From Demequina sp. (lineage in GTDB: Bacteria > Actinomycetota > Actinomycetes > Actinomycetales > Demequinaceae): DNA of 64,000 bases. Numbering within the stretch: the first letter of the stretch is position 1; every line of letters starts with the position of its first letter. The DNA lies in NCBI RefSeq assembly GCF_016278775.1, contig NZ_JADQBF010000013.1, positions 102,402 to 166,401 on the forward strand. The letters are read 5' to 3'. This document shows positions 57,216-64,000 of this stretch, one piece after another. The notes beneath the pieces were generated by a model. That model was given only the letters and a program-made list of their open reading frames with translations. It ran no database searches and was not told where the DNA came from. A program made the position numbers and the translations under genes.

Positions 57216-58734
57216 CCTCTCCCAGCAAACTGTCCACGAGTTCGTGACTCGTGACGAACGGGTCCGGCAACGTGAGCACCTCAAGATGGCCGTGCTCCGT
57301 GTCCCTGTCGAGCACGATCGTCGACCAACTGGCCGCGTCCACAATGTCGCTGCGCTCGCTCACCATCCGGCCCCTGAGCCATGCACGGGTGGTCGACGGA
57401 GGGGCGGTCATCGCGTGCTCGATCTCGGCGTCAGTCGCGACGCGTTCCACGGCCCCCGCGGCGCTCATGCGTGCCGCGAGACCTGTCCCCAGTTCGCTCC
57501 ATTGGAGGTCAGCGGCGCGCAGGCGATCGTCATCCCACGGGGGCAACTGGCGTTGGCCGTCGGCGCCTGCGGTCGCATACCGCTCACGCATTCGCCCGAG
57601 CAAGTGGAGCTTGGCCACCCACTCGACCTCTCGCTGCGCCGTCAGCGGGTCGCGCCCGAGCGGGTCGATCACGTTCTCCCACCGTTCGATCACGCGGTTG
57701 TCTTCCACATCGACGGTGTAGTCACGTGCAATCGTGATGAGCGCCCTTTGGATCTCGAGCGCCGTAGCTTCTTCACCGGATGCGAGCCGGAGTCGATGGC
57801 GCAACGCGAGGTCACGAGACACCGCGCTCACTTCCGCGACCGGATCGGCGAGTGCGAGAACATCGAGCCTCGCGTCGCCTGCCTCCACGGCCGCCAGGAT
57901 CAACGACGTCGCTCCCACCTTCAGGTACGTGGGGACTTCCATCGAGTTAGCGTCGCCGATGATGATGTGGAGGCGTCGCCACTTGCGTCGATCAGCGTGG
58001 GGCTCGTCTCTCGTATTGACGATGGGGCGTCTCAGCGTGGTCTCCAGCCCCACCTCTGCCTCGATGTAGTCGGCGCGTTGAGACATCTGGAAGCCGGGAG
58101 TCTCGCCGTAGGCGCCAAGGCCGACACGACCGGCCCCCACCACGATCTGGCGGCTCACCAAGTGGGGCATGAGCCGACGTGCCAGGTCGTCAAAGTCGAC
58201 CTCTCTGCTCACCAAGTAGTTTTCGTGGGTGCCGTAAGAGGCGCCCTTGCCGTCGACGTTGTTCTTGTACAACGCCACGTCGTCACCTTCAGCACGCATG
58301 TGGGCCGCTGCCGCCGCCGCGATGCGGTCCCCAGCGACGTCCCACACGACCGCGTCGTGGGCGCTCGTGACCTCGGGACCCGAGTATTCGGGATGAGCGT
58401 GGTCGACGTAGAAGCGCGCACCGTTGGCCAGCACGGCGTTGAGGTGGGCGGGGTCTTCCCACGAACCACGCCGCCTACGCAGCGTCACACCCCTGTTGGC
58501 GTCTGAGTACTCGGGGCTGTCGGTCAGGAGGTCCGCCGTCGCATAGCGACGCTCCCTGCGCATCCCTCTGAGGTCCATGAGTGGGTCCTCACCGCCATAG
58601 TCCCACCTGGTCTGCGAGTTGCCCGACCACACGCGGCATGCCGCCACCAGTTGAGAAGACAGCAGGATCGGGTTTGCTCCAGGGTTTCCAGGATCGGTGA
58701 CGCCGTACTCCGTCTCGATGCCGACAACGCGCAT
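57196..58734 (-). CDS. dop: Pup deamidase/depupylase Dop
   Basis: This 512-residue relative of PafA converts the Pup C-terminal Gln to Glu and removes Pup from substrates. The start VVGIETEYG carries the metal-binding Glu. A Dop-specific inserted loop follows (about residues 40-85), then YVDHAHPEYS, LYKNNVDGKGASYGTHENYL (split), NTRDEPHAD and a PafA-like C-terminal domain. The ATG overlaps the arc stop by one base, so arc and dop are coupled. It is required here because Pup ends in Gln. Confidence 0.96.
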   Translation of the reverse strand: MRVVGIETEYGVTDPGNPGANPILLSSQLVAACRVWSGNSQTRWDYGGEDPLMDLRGMRRERRYATADLLTDSPEYSDANRGVTLRRRRGSWEDPAHLNAVLANGARFYVDHAHPEYSGPEVTSAHDAVVWDVAGDRIAAAAAAHMRAEGDDVALYKNNVDGKGASYGTHENYLVSREVDFDDLARRLMPHLVSRQIVVGAGRVGLGAYGETPGFQMSQRADYIEAEVGLETTLRRPIVNTRDEPHADRRKWRRLHIIIGDANSMEVPTYLKVGATSLILAAVEAGDARLDVLALADPVAEVSAVSRDLALRHRLRLASGEEATALEIQRALITIARDYTVDVEDNRVIERWENVIDPLGRDPLTAQREVEWVAKLHLLGRMRERYATAGADGQRQLPPWDDDRLRAADLQWSELGTGLAARMSAAGAVERVATDAEIEHAMTAPPSTTRAWLRGRMVSERSDIVDAASWSTIVLDRDTEHGHLEVLTLPDPFVTSHELVDSLLGEVTPPLP

Positions 58735-60146
58735 CAGTACTCGCCGAACTCCCGAGCGGCAACTGATCGCGCCTCCCGCAGTTCTTGGTCAGCAGCGGCG
58801 AGCAGGTGCTCGGTGGACAGACCCTTACCGCCGCCGCCGATGTGGTGCTTGATGGCGCGGGTCTTCGCCCGGTCAACCACGTTGCGCAGCAAGGCGCCAG
58901 ACATGTACTTCGCCGAGTCCGGGTCGTGGAACAGCCCGTCAACGGCCGCGGCGATCATGGCGGCAGTAGCGGCGCCACGGTCCCCGCCGTGAGCCGACAC
59001 CTCACCGGGATCGAGCGGCAGCGCATCGGTCAGGTACTTGCTGAGAATGTCGATTGAAGCTGCGGGATCGGGTCGGGAGATCTCGATCTTGACGTCGAGG
59101 CGGCCGGGCCGCAAGATCGCCGGATCGATCATGTCTTCACGGTTCGATGCGCCGATCACGAGGACGTTGCCCAGGTCCTCGACGCCGTCCAGCTCGGTCA
59201 GCAACTGCGGCACGATTGTGGTCTCCATGTCAGAGCTCACTCCCGATCCGCGTGCGCGGAACAGCGCATCCATCTCGTCGAAGAACACGACGACTGGAGC
59301 GCCCGTGTGAGCCTTGGCTCGGGCCCTCTCGAAGATGGTGCGGATGTAGCGCTCCGTCTCACCCACGTACTTGTTCAGCAACTCTGGGCCCTTGACCGAC
59401 AGGAAGTAGCTACGGTCAGCACCCGTCGCCTCGCCGAGCGAGTGCGCGACCGCCTTGGCGATGAGCGTCTTGCCGCAACCAGGAGGGCCGTAGAGCAGCA
59501 TGCCCTTGGGTGGCTGAAGCGCGTGTTCGAGGTAAAGCTCCGGGTGACGCAAAGGCAATTCGATCGCGTCGCGGATTCTCTCGATCTGATCGCCCAGTCC
59601 GCCAATGACCGAATAGTCGACGTCCGGCACCTCCTCAAGCAGCAGCGCCTCGACCCCTGTACGTTCCACCTTCTGGGAGGCAAAACCAGTGCGTGGGTCA
59701 ATGATGACGGTGTCGCCTTCGTGCACGCGGGCCGCCGCGTCGCCGCCCATGAGGATCACCACGCGCTCGTCCTCGCCGCGCGAGACCACCAGCACCCTGT
59801 CGTCGTCTATCACCTCGCGAACGATCGCCGCTTGACCGGCGCGCTCAGGCTCGGCGACTCCCACGATCACGCTCATGGCGTTCAGGAGTACCTCGTCGCC
59901 TGGCTTCAGGCCCTCGGCTGCTGAAGGAAGGACAGCCACTCGCATGCGTCGGCCATTCGCGACGATGTCGGCGTGCTTGTCAGCCCACTGGACAAACGTG
60001 GCGAACGTCTGCGGAGGAGCTGACACTTCGGCCAACTTGTTGCGCATCTCGCCCAATTGGTCGCGCGCCACCTCCAGCAGCCGCTGCAATTCGCCGTTGC
60101 GCTTCTCCAGCGCGGCGATGGTGTCCTGAGCGTCTACCACCGTCAT
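58734..60146 (-). CDS. arc: Proteasome-associated-type AAA ATPase (ARC/Mpa)
   Basis: This 470-residue hexameric ATPase recognises Pup and unfolds pupylated proteins. It has an N-terminal coiled coil (about 6-42) that binds Pup, two OB folds (about 45-190), and an AAA domain with Walker A GPPGCGKT (about 223), pore loop KYVGET and Walker B VVFFDEMDAL. The C-terminus reads REFGEY. In Mycobacterium Mpa the tail is GQYL, whose penultimate Tyr docks into the 20S proteasome. Here the Tyr is last, so gate opening is doubtful. Confidence 0.96.
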   Translation of the reverse strand: MTVVDAQDTIAALEKRNGELQRLLEVARDQLGEMRNKLAEVSAPPQTFATFVQWADKHADIVANGRRMRVAVLPSAAEGLKPGDEVLLNAMSVIVGVAEPERAGQAAIVREVIDDDRVLVVSRGEDERVVILMGGDAAARVHEGDTVIIDPRTGFASQKVERTGVEALLLEEVPDVDYSVIGGLGDQIERIRDAIELPLRHPELYLEHALQPPKGMLLYGPPGCGKTLIAKAVAHSLGEATGADRSYFLSVKGPELLNKYVGETERYIRTIFERARAKAHTGAPVVVFFDEMDALFRARGSGVSSDMETTIVPQLLTELDGVEDLGNVLVIGASNREDMIDPAILRPGRLDVKIEISRPDPAASIDILSKYLTDALPLDPGEVSAHGGDRGAATAAMIAAAVDGLFHDPDSAKYMSGALLRNVVDRAKTRAIKHHIGGGGKGLSTEHLLAAADQELREARSVAAREFGEY

Positions 60147-61132
60147 CCCTCTCCCTCTCCTGTTCCTTCCACGAGCTTCGTGACGTCGCGTCTGACCTTG
60201 CGCACCTTCTTGTCAGAAACTGGCCGTTCCCCGAGGTCCTCTGGCGACCAGTCGTCCGTCGGGGCTGGCGTTCCCTGGGGCCTGCGGTGCCTGATCGGAG
60301 CCTCCACGCCAGGCGCCATCCGGCGCGACGTCAAGAGGAAACCTGTGTGACCTACCATGCGATGGTCCGGCCGGACCGCGAGTCCCTCGAGGTGCCACGT
60401 CCTTGCCATCGTCTCCCAGGCGCGCGGCTCTGTGAAATCGCCGGTGTTCTTCAGGTCTTCTGCCAGGCGCGACAACTGAGTGGTGGTGGCCACATAGGCA
60501 AGAAACACACCTCCGGGCGCGAGCGCGTGCGCCGCCGCCTCGAGGTTCTCCCACGGCGCCAACATGTCAAGCACCACCCGGTCGATGCTTCCCTCGTCAA
60601 GCGAGCGCGCGTGCTCGTCGAAGTCGCCGATCCGGACCTCCCACGCGGGGTGCGTCGCGCCAAAAAAGGAATGCACGTTTGCGCGCGCGATGTCGGCGAA
60701 GTCCTCGCGGCGCTCGATCGACAGCAGCGACCCTTGGTCGCCGACGGCTCTCAGCAGAGACATGCTCAGCGCCCCTGAACCCACTCCAGCCTCGAGCACC
60801 CGCGCGCCAGGGTAGACATCCGCGTACTGCACAATCTGGGCGGCGTCCTTGGGGTACACCACGGCGGCGCCGCGCGGCATCGACATCACGAAGTCGCTCA
60901 GCAGCGGCCGCAACACGACGTAGTCGATGCCAGCGGTGTTCCGAACCACCGTTCCTTCTGCGCAACCCAGGATGTCGTCGTGCTTGAAGTAGCCCCTGTG
61001 GGTGTGGAAGGTGGCGCCTTCGGCCAAGACGATCGTGTGATGCCTGCCCTTGGGGTCAGTCAACTGGACGCGGTCGCCGACGCGCAACGCGCCACGGCGC
61101 TCGGCAGCGCCCACAGGGGCAGGGAGGGTCAT
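60143..61132 (-). CDS. trmI: tRNA (adenine-58-N1)-methyltransferase TrmI
   Basis: This 329-residue enzyme methylates A58 in the tRNA T loop using S-adenosylmethionine. An N-terminal beta domain (about 15-80, with TFHTHRGYFKHDDILG) precedes a Rossmann domain with the SAM-binding VLEAGVGSGALSMSLL (about 112-127) and VLDMLAPWEN. The C-terminal 60 residues are a charged tail. It overlaps arc by four bases, as in other actinobacteria. TAGACT seven bases before the ATG implies its own leaderless promoter. Confidence 0.95.
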   Translation of the reverse strand: MTLPAPVGAAERRGALRVGDRVQLTDPKGRHHTIVLAEGATFHTHRGYFKHDDILGCAEGTVVRNTAGIDYVVLRPLLSDFVMSMPRGAAVVYPKDAAQIVQYADVYPGARVLEAGVGSGALSMSLLRAVGDQGSLLSIERREDFADIARANVHSFFGATHPAWEVRIGDFDEHARSLDEGSIDRVVLDMLAPWENLEAAAHALAPGGVFLAYVATTTQLSRLAEDLKNTGDFTEPRAWETMARTWHLEGLAVRPDHRMVGHTGFLLTSRRMAPGVEAPIRHRRPQGTPAPTDDWSPEDLGERPVSDKKVRKVRRDVTKLVEGTGEGEG

Positions 61133-61139
61133 GCTCGCA

Positions 61140-61145
61140 AGTCTA
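61140..61145 (-). promoter_or_regulatory. Leaderless -10 box of trmI
   Basis: TAGACT, seven bases, ATG. It overlaps the last bases before the M50 stop, so trmI-arc-dop can be transcribed separately from the protease gene. Confidence 0.6.
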
Positions 61146-61150
61146 CGGGC

Positions 61151-62254
61151 CTACTTCAGGGCCGCGAGGACGTCAACTAGCCTCACAATTCCCACCACGG
61201 TCTCGCGGTCCCGCACCACCCAGACGTCCGTCTTGCCCCACCACTCGCGCAAGGCAGGGATCAGCACGTCAGATGCCGCGCCTGCGGGAATCTCGGCGCC
61301 GCGAGGAACCGGGGTCGTGACGGACTGGAGCGAGGTGGTGGGTCGAGCCTGCTCGGGAACCGCTTGCGCTTGATCGGTGGGGAACCGGCCCGCAGGGGCA
61401 TCGTCGGCACCGAGCACGACGACCTCTTCCGCGCCGGCCCCCGCCGCAGCCGCGAGCGCCTCGTGAACAGAGACCGTATACGGCACTGCCACAGCGACAC
61501 GCATGAGCCCTGCCGCGTTGACTCCGTCACGACGAAGCATCGTCGACGAGAAGGCGAGCGCCGCTGAAGCGGCAGGCCACAGGATCGAGAACACCACCAC
61601 GGCAATGACGACGCTGGTCAGCGACGGCCGACCACCGCGAAGCAAGGGGCTCGCAATCGAGTACACGACAACACCAACCGCGACGACGCGTCCGCCCCAC
61701 GCCGCCACCACCGTGCCCCGGTGCTGGCTGCCGGTAATGGCCCACACGATGGACTCGAGGACCCGCCCGCCATCCATGGGAATGCCGGGCAGCAAGTTGA
61801 AAGCAGCGAGCAACAGATTGGCCCAGGCGACGTACGAGACGACGGCGCCTCCCACTCCCCCAAGATCCGTCACAGCCATCGTCGTGCTCGCGAGACCTGC
61901 GATCGCCAGGTTCATCACGGGCCCCGCCGCGGCCGTCACTCCGTTCACTGTGGGCGTCATCTCGCTTGACTCGAAGCTGGTGTGACCTCCCCACAGGGTG
62001 AGCACGATTTCCTTGACTTGGCGGCCGAACGAGCGCGCGGCAATGGCGTGAGCGATCTCGTGCAGCAACACAGAGCCCATGAGCGCGACGGCGAGGAGTG
62101 CCCCGATCGATAGCGTGCGTGCGGTTGTCGCGCCAGACGCGGAGGCGAAGAGAAAGGAAAGCAGCGCAAGCATCACGAGTGTGCTGGGTTGCACGATGAC
62201 CTGCGCCCCCAGTACGCGACCCACCAGGATCCCTCGCGTGCGTCTATCTTCCAT
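61151..62254 (-). CDS. M50-family membrane metalloprotease with CBS-like domain
   Basis: This 367-residue protein is a site-2-protease-like zinc peptidase of the SpoIVFB/Rip3 type. The zinc motif LLHEIAHAIAA (His65, Glu66, His69) lies in an early membrane helix. The third ligand Asp is in LLPGIPMDGGRV near residue 160. About six helices are followed by a soluble part (about 250-367) whose repeats resemble CBS domains, with an extra loop between them. It may cleave a membrane anti-sigma factor; the substrate is unknown. The mRNA is probably leaderless. Confidence 0.92.
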   Translation of the reverse strand: MEDRRTRGILVGRVLGAQVIVQPSTLVMLALLSFLFASASGATTARTLSIGALLAVALMGSVLLHEIAHAIAARSFGRQVKEIVLTLWGGHTSFESSEMTPTVNGVTAAAGPVMNLAIAGLASTTMAVTDLGGVGGAVVSYVAWANLLLAAFNLLPGIPMDGGRVLESIVWAITGSQHRGTVVAAWGGRVVAVGVVVYSIASPLLRGGRPSLTSVVIAVVVFSILWPAASAALAFSSTMLRRDGVNAAGLMRVAVAVPYTVSVHEALAAAAGAGAEEVVVLGADDAPAGRFPTDQAQAVPEQARPTTSLQSVTTPVPRGAEIPAGAASDVLIPALREWWGKTDVWVVRDRETVVGIVRLVDVLAALK

Positions 62255-62260
62255 GTGATC

Positions 62261-62302
62261 ACGCTAGTCGCTCGCGGAGGTGTCGGGCGCCCGCCCTACG
62301 CT
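62261..62302. promoter_or_regulatory. Divergent leaderless -10 boxes (M50 gene and nuclease gene)
   Basis: On the minus strand TAGCGT (62261-62266) is six bases before the M50 ATG. On the plus strand TACGCT (62297-62302) is six bases before the nuclease ATG at 62309. Both match TANNNT; the two starts are only 54 bases apart. Confidence 0.65.
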
Positions 62303-62308
62303 GGAGTC

Positions 62309-63148
62309 ATGTCTCGCACACCAGGCCTGTCCCCCTCCCGAGCCAACGATTTCGCGCAGTGCGCCTACATGTATCGGCTGCGAGTGATCGACCGTGTCCC
62401 CGAGCCTCCTGGGCGTGCCACCAGTCTGGGCACCCTCGTGCACCTCGTGCTCGAGAGGCTGTTCGACCTTCCGGCTGACGAGCGCGATCCCGCTGCGGCG
62501 CGCGACCTGATTCGGCCCGCGTGGGACGACCTCGTGTCCGATCGCCCCGATTTGGCAGAGTTGGTGACTGACTCCGCTGAACGCGCGCAGTTCTTTGACG
62601 ATGCTCGGTCGCGGCTCGGCACCTACTTCATCGTGGAGAATCCCACGCGCCTCGAACCCCACGGCCGCGAGGTGCGGCTCGAATCATCGCTTGAAGGCGG
62701 CCCCGCCATTCGGGGCGTGATCGACAGGATCGACAAGGCCCCCGACGGTGCGCTCCGCATCATCGACTACAAGTCGGGCAAGAGCCCTCGTCCAGGGTAT
62801 GGGGACCAGGCCGACTTCCAAATGAAGTTCTACGCCTTGCTCGTGGAACGCATAGAGGGCGCACGGCCCGCGCTTATGAGACTGCTGTATCTGCGCGACG
62901 GTGGCGTGAAGGAGCTTGTGCCCACCGAGGCCGACGTGGCCTCCGCTGAGGCACGAGTGCGCTCCACGTGGACTGCCATCACCACGCACGCCGCCGCTGG
63001 CGTCTTCCCCACGTCGCCGTCACGGTTGTGCGCGTGGTGCGCCTTTCAGGGCCTCTGTCCAGAGTTTGGGGGAACACCGCCACCGCTGGATCCCGTTGCG
63101 GTCGAGCGCGCCACCGGAGTGCGCCCCCACGTGCCGCCGGTGTCGTGA
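62309..63148 (+). CDS. RecB-family PD-(D/E)XK nuclease with Fe-S cluster motif
   Basis: This 279-residue protein is a stand-alone RecB/Cas4-like nuclease. An N-terminal SPSRANDFAQCAYMYRLR segment with one Cys pairs with three Cys in CAWCAFQGLC at the C-terminus, the usual 4Fe-4S clasp. The nuclease core is GVIDRIDKAP, then LRIIDYKSGK (Asp and Lys of the PD-DxK motif) and a QADFQMKFYAL motif QxxxY. It probably processes DNA ends in repair. No cas gene or helicase partner is nearby. Confidence 0.9.
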   Translation: MSRTPGLSPSRANDFAQCAYMYRLRVIDRVPEPPGRATSLGTLVHLVLERLFDLPADERDPAAARDLIRPAWDDLVSDRPDLAELVTDSAERAQFFDDARSRLGTYFIVENPTRLEPHGREVRLESSLEGGPAIRGVIDRIDKAPDGALRIIDYKSGKSPRPGYGDQADFQMKFYALLVERIEGARPALMRLLYLRDGGVKELVPTEADVASAEARVRSTWTAITTHAAAGVFPTSPSRLCAWCAFQGLCPEFGGTPPPLDPVAVERATGVRPHVPPVS

Positions 63149-63158
63149 GCCGGAGCGC

Positions 63159-63842
63159 TCAACCGGCTGAGAAGTCGTCTCGCACCTGACCTGCGAAGAA
63201 CAGGGATATGCCCTCAAGCCCGATCCCCTCGAGACTGCTGAGGCGCGATACCCCAGGTAGGGAAGGGAGCGGGGCGTGGCGACGCACCGCAAGAGTGACC
63301 GCCCCCGAGTCATGCGCGCTACGCGCCCCCGCCGGGGAATCCTCGATGGCAACGCACTGGCCGGGGTCGACCCCCAGCCGCCGCGCCGCCGTGATGTACG
63401 CCTCCGGGTCGGGCTTGCCATGACGCACCTGGTCTCCCGTCACCACCGCCGCGAACACGTCGCCAGCGGCCTCCACGAAGGTGTCGACGAGCGACCCGAT
63501 GGACATCGTCACGAGCGCGCATGGAACCCCTGCAGCAATCAGTTCATCGAGGAGCGAGCGCGAGTCCGCCAACCACGGCATGTGGGCACGGGCCTTGCCA
63601 CTGACTTGCTCGATCATGGTCGAGATGATTTCTCCCGGTTCGAGGCGGACCCCGCGATCAATGAGAACTCGCGCGGAGGTATCGAGCGGGTTGCCCACCA
63701 AGCTGAGCCCGTCCTCGTCGGTCCACGCGATGCCGAATCGGTGCGCAAGGCTCGCCTCCGCCTCCATCCAGTACGGCTCGGTATCGATCAGTGTTCCGTC
63801 CATGTCCCACAGCACGGCGGCGGGAAGTGCAAATGAGCTCAC
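63159..63842 (-). CDS. HAD-superfamily phosphatase (beta-phosphoglucomutase-like)
   Basis: This 227-residue HAD hydrolase has motif I LWDMDGTLID (Asp13 nucleophile, Asp15 acid), a helical cap (about 25-90), motif II ALVTMS, and motifs III-IV GKPDPEAYI and VAIEDSPAGARSA. It belongs to the PGMB-like or phosphoglycolate phosphatase-like subgroup, and the substrate cannot be read from sequence. I chose GTG at 63842, eight bases after TAAACT, because a longer frame to 63977 overlaps the divergent gene and has no family similarity. Confidence 0.87.
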   Translation of the reverse strand: MSSFALPAAVLWDMDGTLIDTEPYWMEAEASLAHRFGIAWTDEDGLSLVGNPLDTSARVLIDRGVRLEPGEIISTMIEQVSGKARAHMPWLADSRSLLDELIAAGVPCALVTMSIGSLVDTFVEAAGDVFAAVVTGDQVRHGKPDPEAYITAARRLGVDPGQCVAIEDSPAGARSAHDSGAVTLAVRRHAPLPSLPGVSRLSSLEGIGLEGISLFFAGQVRDDFSAG

Positions 63843-63850
63843 GGGGTAGC

Positions 63851-63860
63851 AGTTTAGGCT
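63851..63860. promoter_or_regulatory. Overlapping divergent leaderless -10 boxes (HAD and PAC2 genes)
   Basis: TAAACT on the minus strand (63851-63856) lies eight bases before the HAD GTG. TAGGCT on the plus strand (63855-63860) lies six bases before the PAC2 ATG. The boxes share two bases, so the two promoters should compete for polymerase. No ribosome site is seen on either side. Confidence 0.6.
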
Positions 63861-63866
63861 GGGCAG

Positions 63867-64000
63867 ATGAGCGATCAACCCCCCGTGTCCCCAGGGCCGC
63901 CACGCGAATCGATCATGGTCGCGGCCTTCGAGGGTTGGAACGATGCCGGAAGCGCCGCATCCCACGCGGTCGACCACGTCGCCGAGACGTGGGACGCGCA
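63867..64000 (+). CDS. PAC2 family protein (5' part)
   Basis: Only the first 44 complete codons are in the window; the frame is still open at the edge. After a Pro-rich start (residues 4-12) the segment MVAAFEGWNDAGSAASHAV matches the beginning of PAC2-family proteins. These are relatives of archaeal and eukaryotic proteasome assembly chaperones and are common in actinobacteria. Their bacterial role is not settled, and they also occur in species without a proteasome. ATG at 63867 follows TAGGCT by six bases. Confidence 0.8.
   Translation, partial: MSDQPPVSPGPPRESIMVAAFEGWNDAGSAASHAVDHVAETWDA

Overview
The window is GC-rich chromosomal DNA from an actinomycete. The evidence is WhiA, RbpA, OpcA, an AmiR/NasR-type PdtaR regulator, and a complete Pup ligase/depupylase/ATPase set. 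Gene order follows the actinobacterial core, probably order Micrococcales; I cannot place it more finely. I saw no transposase, integrase, phage gene or CRISPR array. Almost all of the DNA is coding, and no gene-free stretch exceeds about 220 bases.

Layout. 1-1078 (+): end of opcA and pgl, the oxidative pentose phosphate branch. 1098-6425 (-): gapA-pgk-tpiA-secG, then rbpA and a small Rdx protein, with whiA upstream. 6458-16202 (-): uvrA-uvrC-rapZ-yvcK, then uvrB and coaE, with a YciI-like gene on the opposite strand. 16319-21662 (-): rpsA, pfkA and polA. 21682-27305: a thioesterase and a branched-chain amino acid ABC transporter (livHMGF, +), with its binding protein convergent on the other strand. 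27493-32616: pdtaR, a tRNA-Leu(CAA), a DUF302 gene, and an ABC-2 transporter plus NarL-type two-component operon. 32832-36415: methylglyoxal synthase, sucrose phosphorylase and pyruvate kinase. 36437-53812 (-): a long mixed run with hisF, a heterodimeric ABC exporter, hisI, trpE, three small membrane or hypothetical genes, trpCBA, lgt and gltBD. 53812-62254: the pupylation region (FKBP lipoprotein, pafA, pup, a DUF4332 gene on +, dop, arc), then trmI and an M50 protease. 62309-64000: a RecB-type nuclease, a HAD phosphatase and the start of a PAC2 gene.

The genes serve lower glycolysis, nucleotide excision repair, His/Trp/Glu biosynthesis, protein export and lipoprotein maturation, and protein tagging by Pup. 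The most interesting points are these. (1) The Pup locus has pup directly followed by pafA with no prcBA 20S proteasome genes, and the ARC ATPase ends in a changed tail, so this looks like pupylation without a local proteasome. (2) Many first-in-operon genes have a TANNNT -10 box exactly 6-8 bases before the start codon, which implies leaderless mRNAs and settles several starts. (3) There is a perfect SOS box upstream of uvrA. (4) A tRNA-Leu(CAA) has a short, class I variable loop. (5) Several perfect operator-like palindromes lie in front of transport and assimilation genes.
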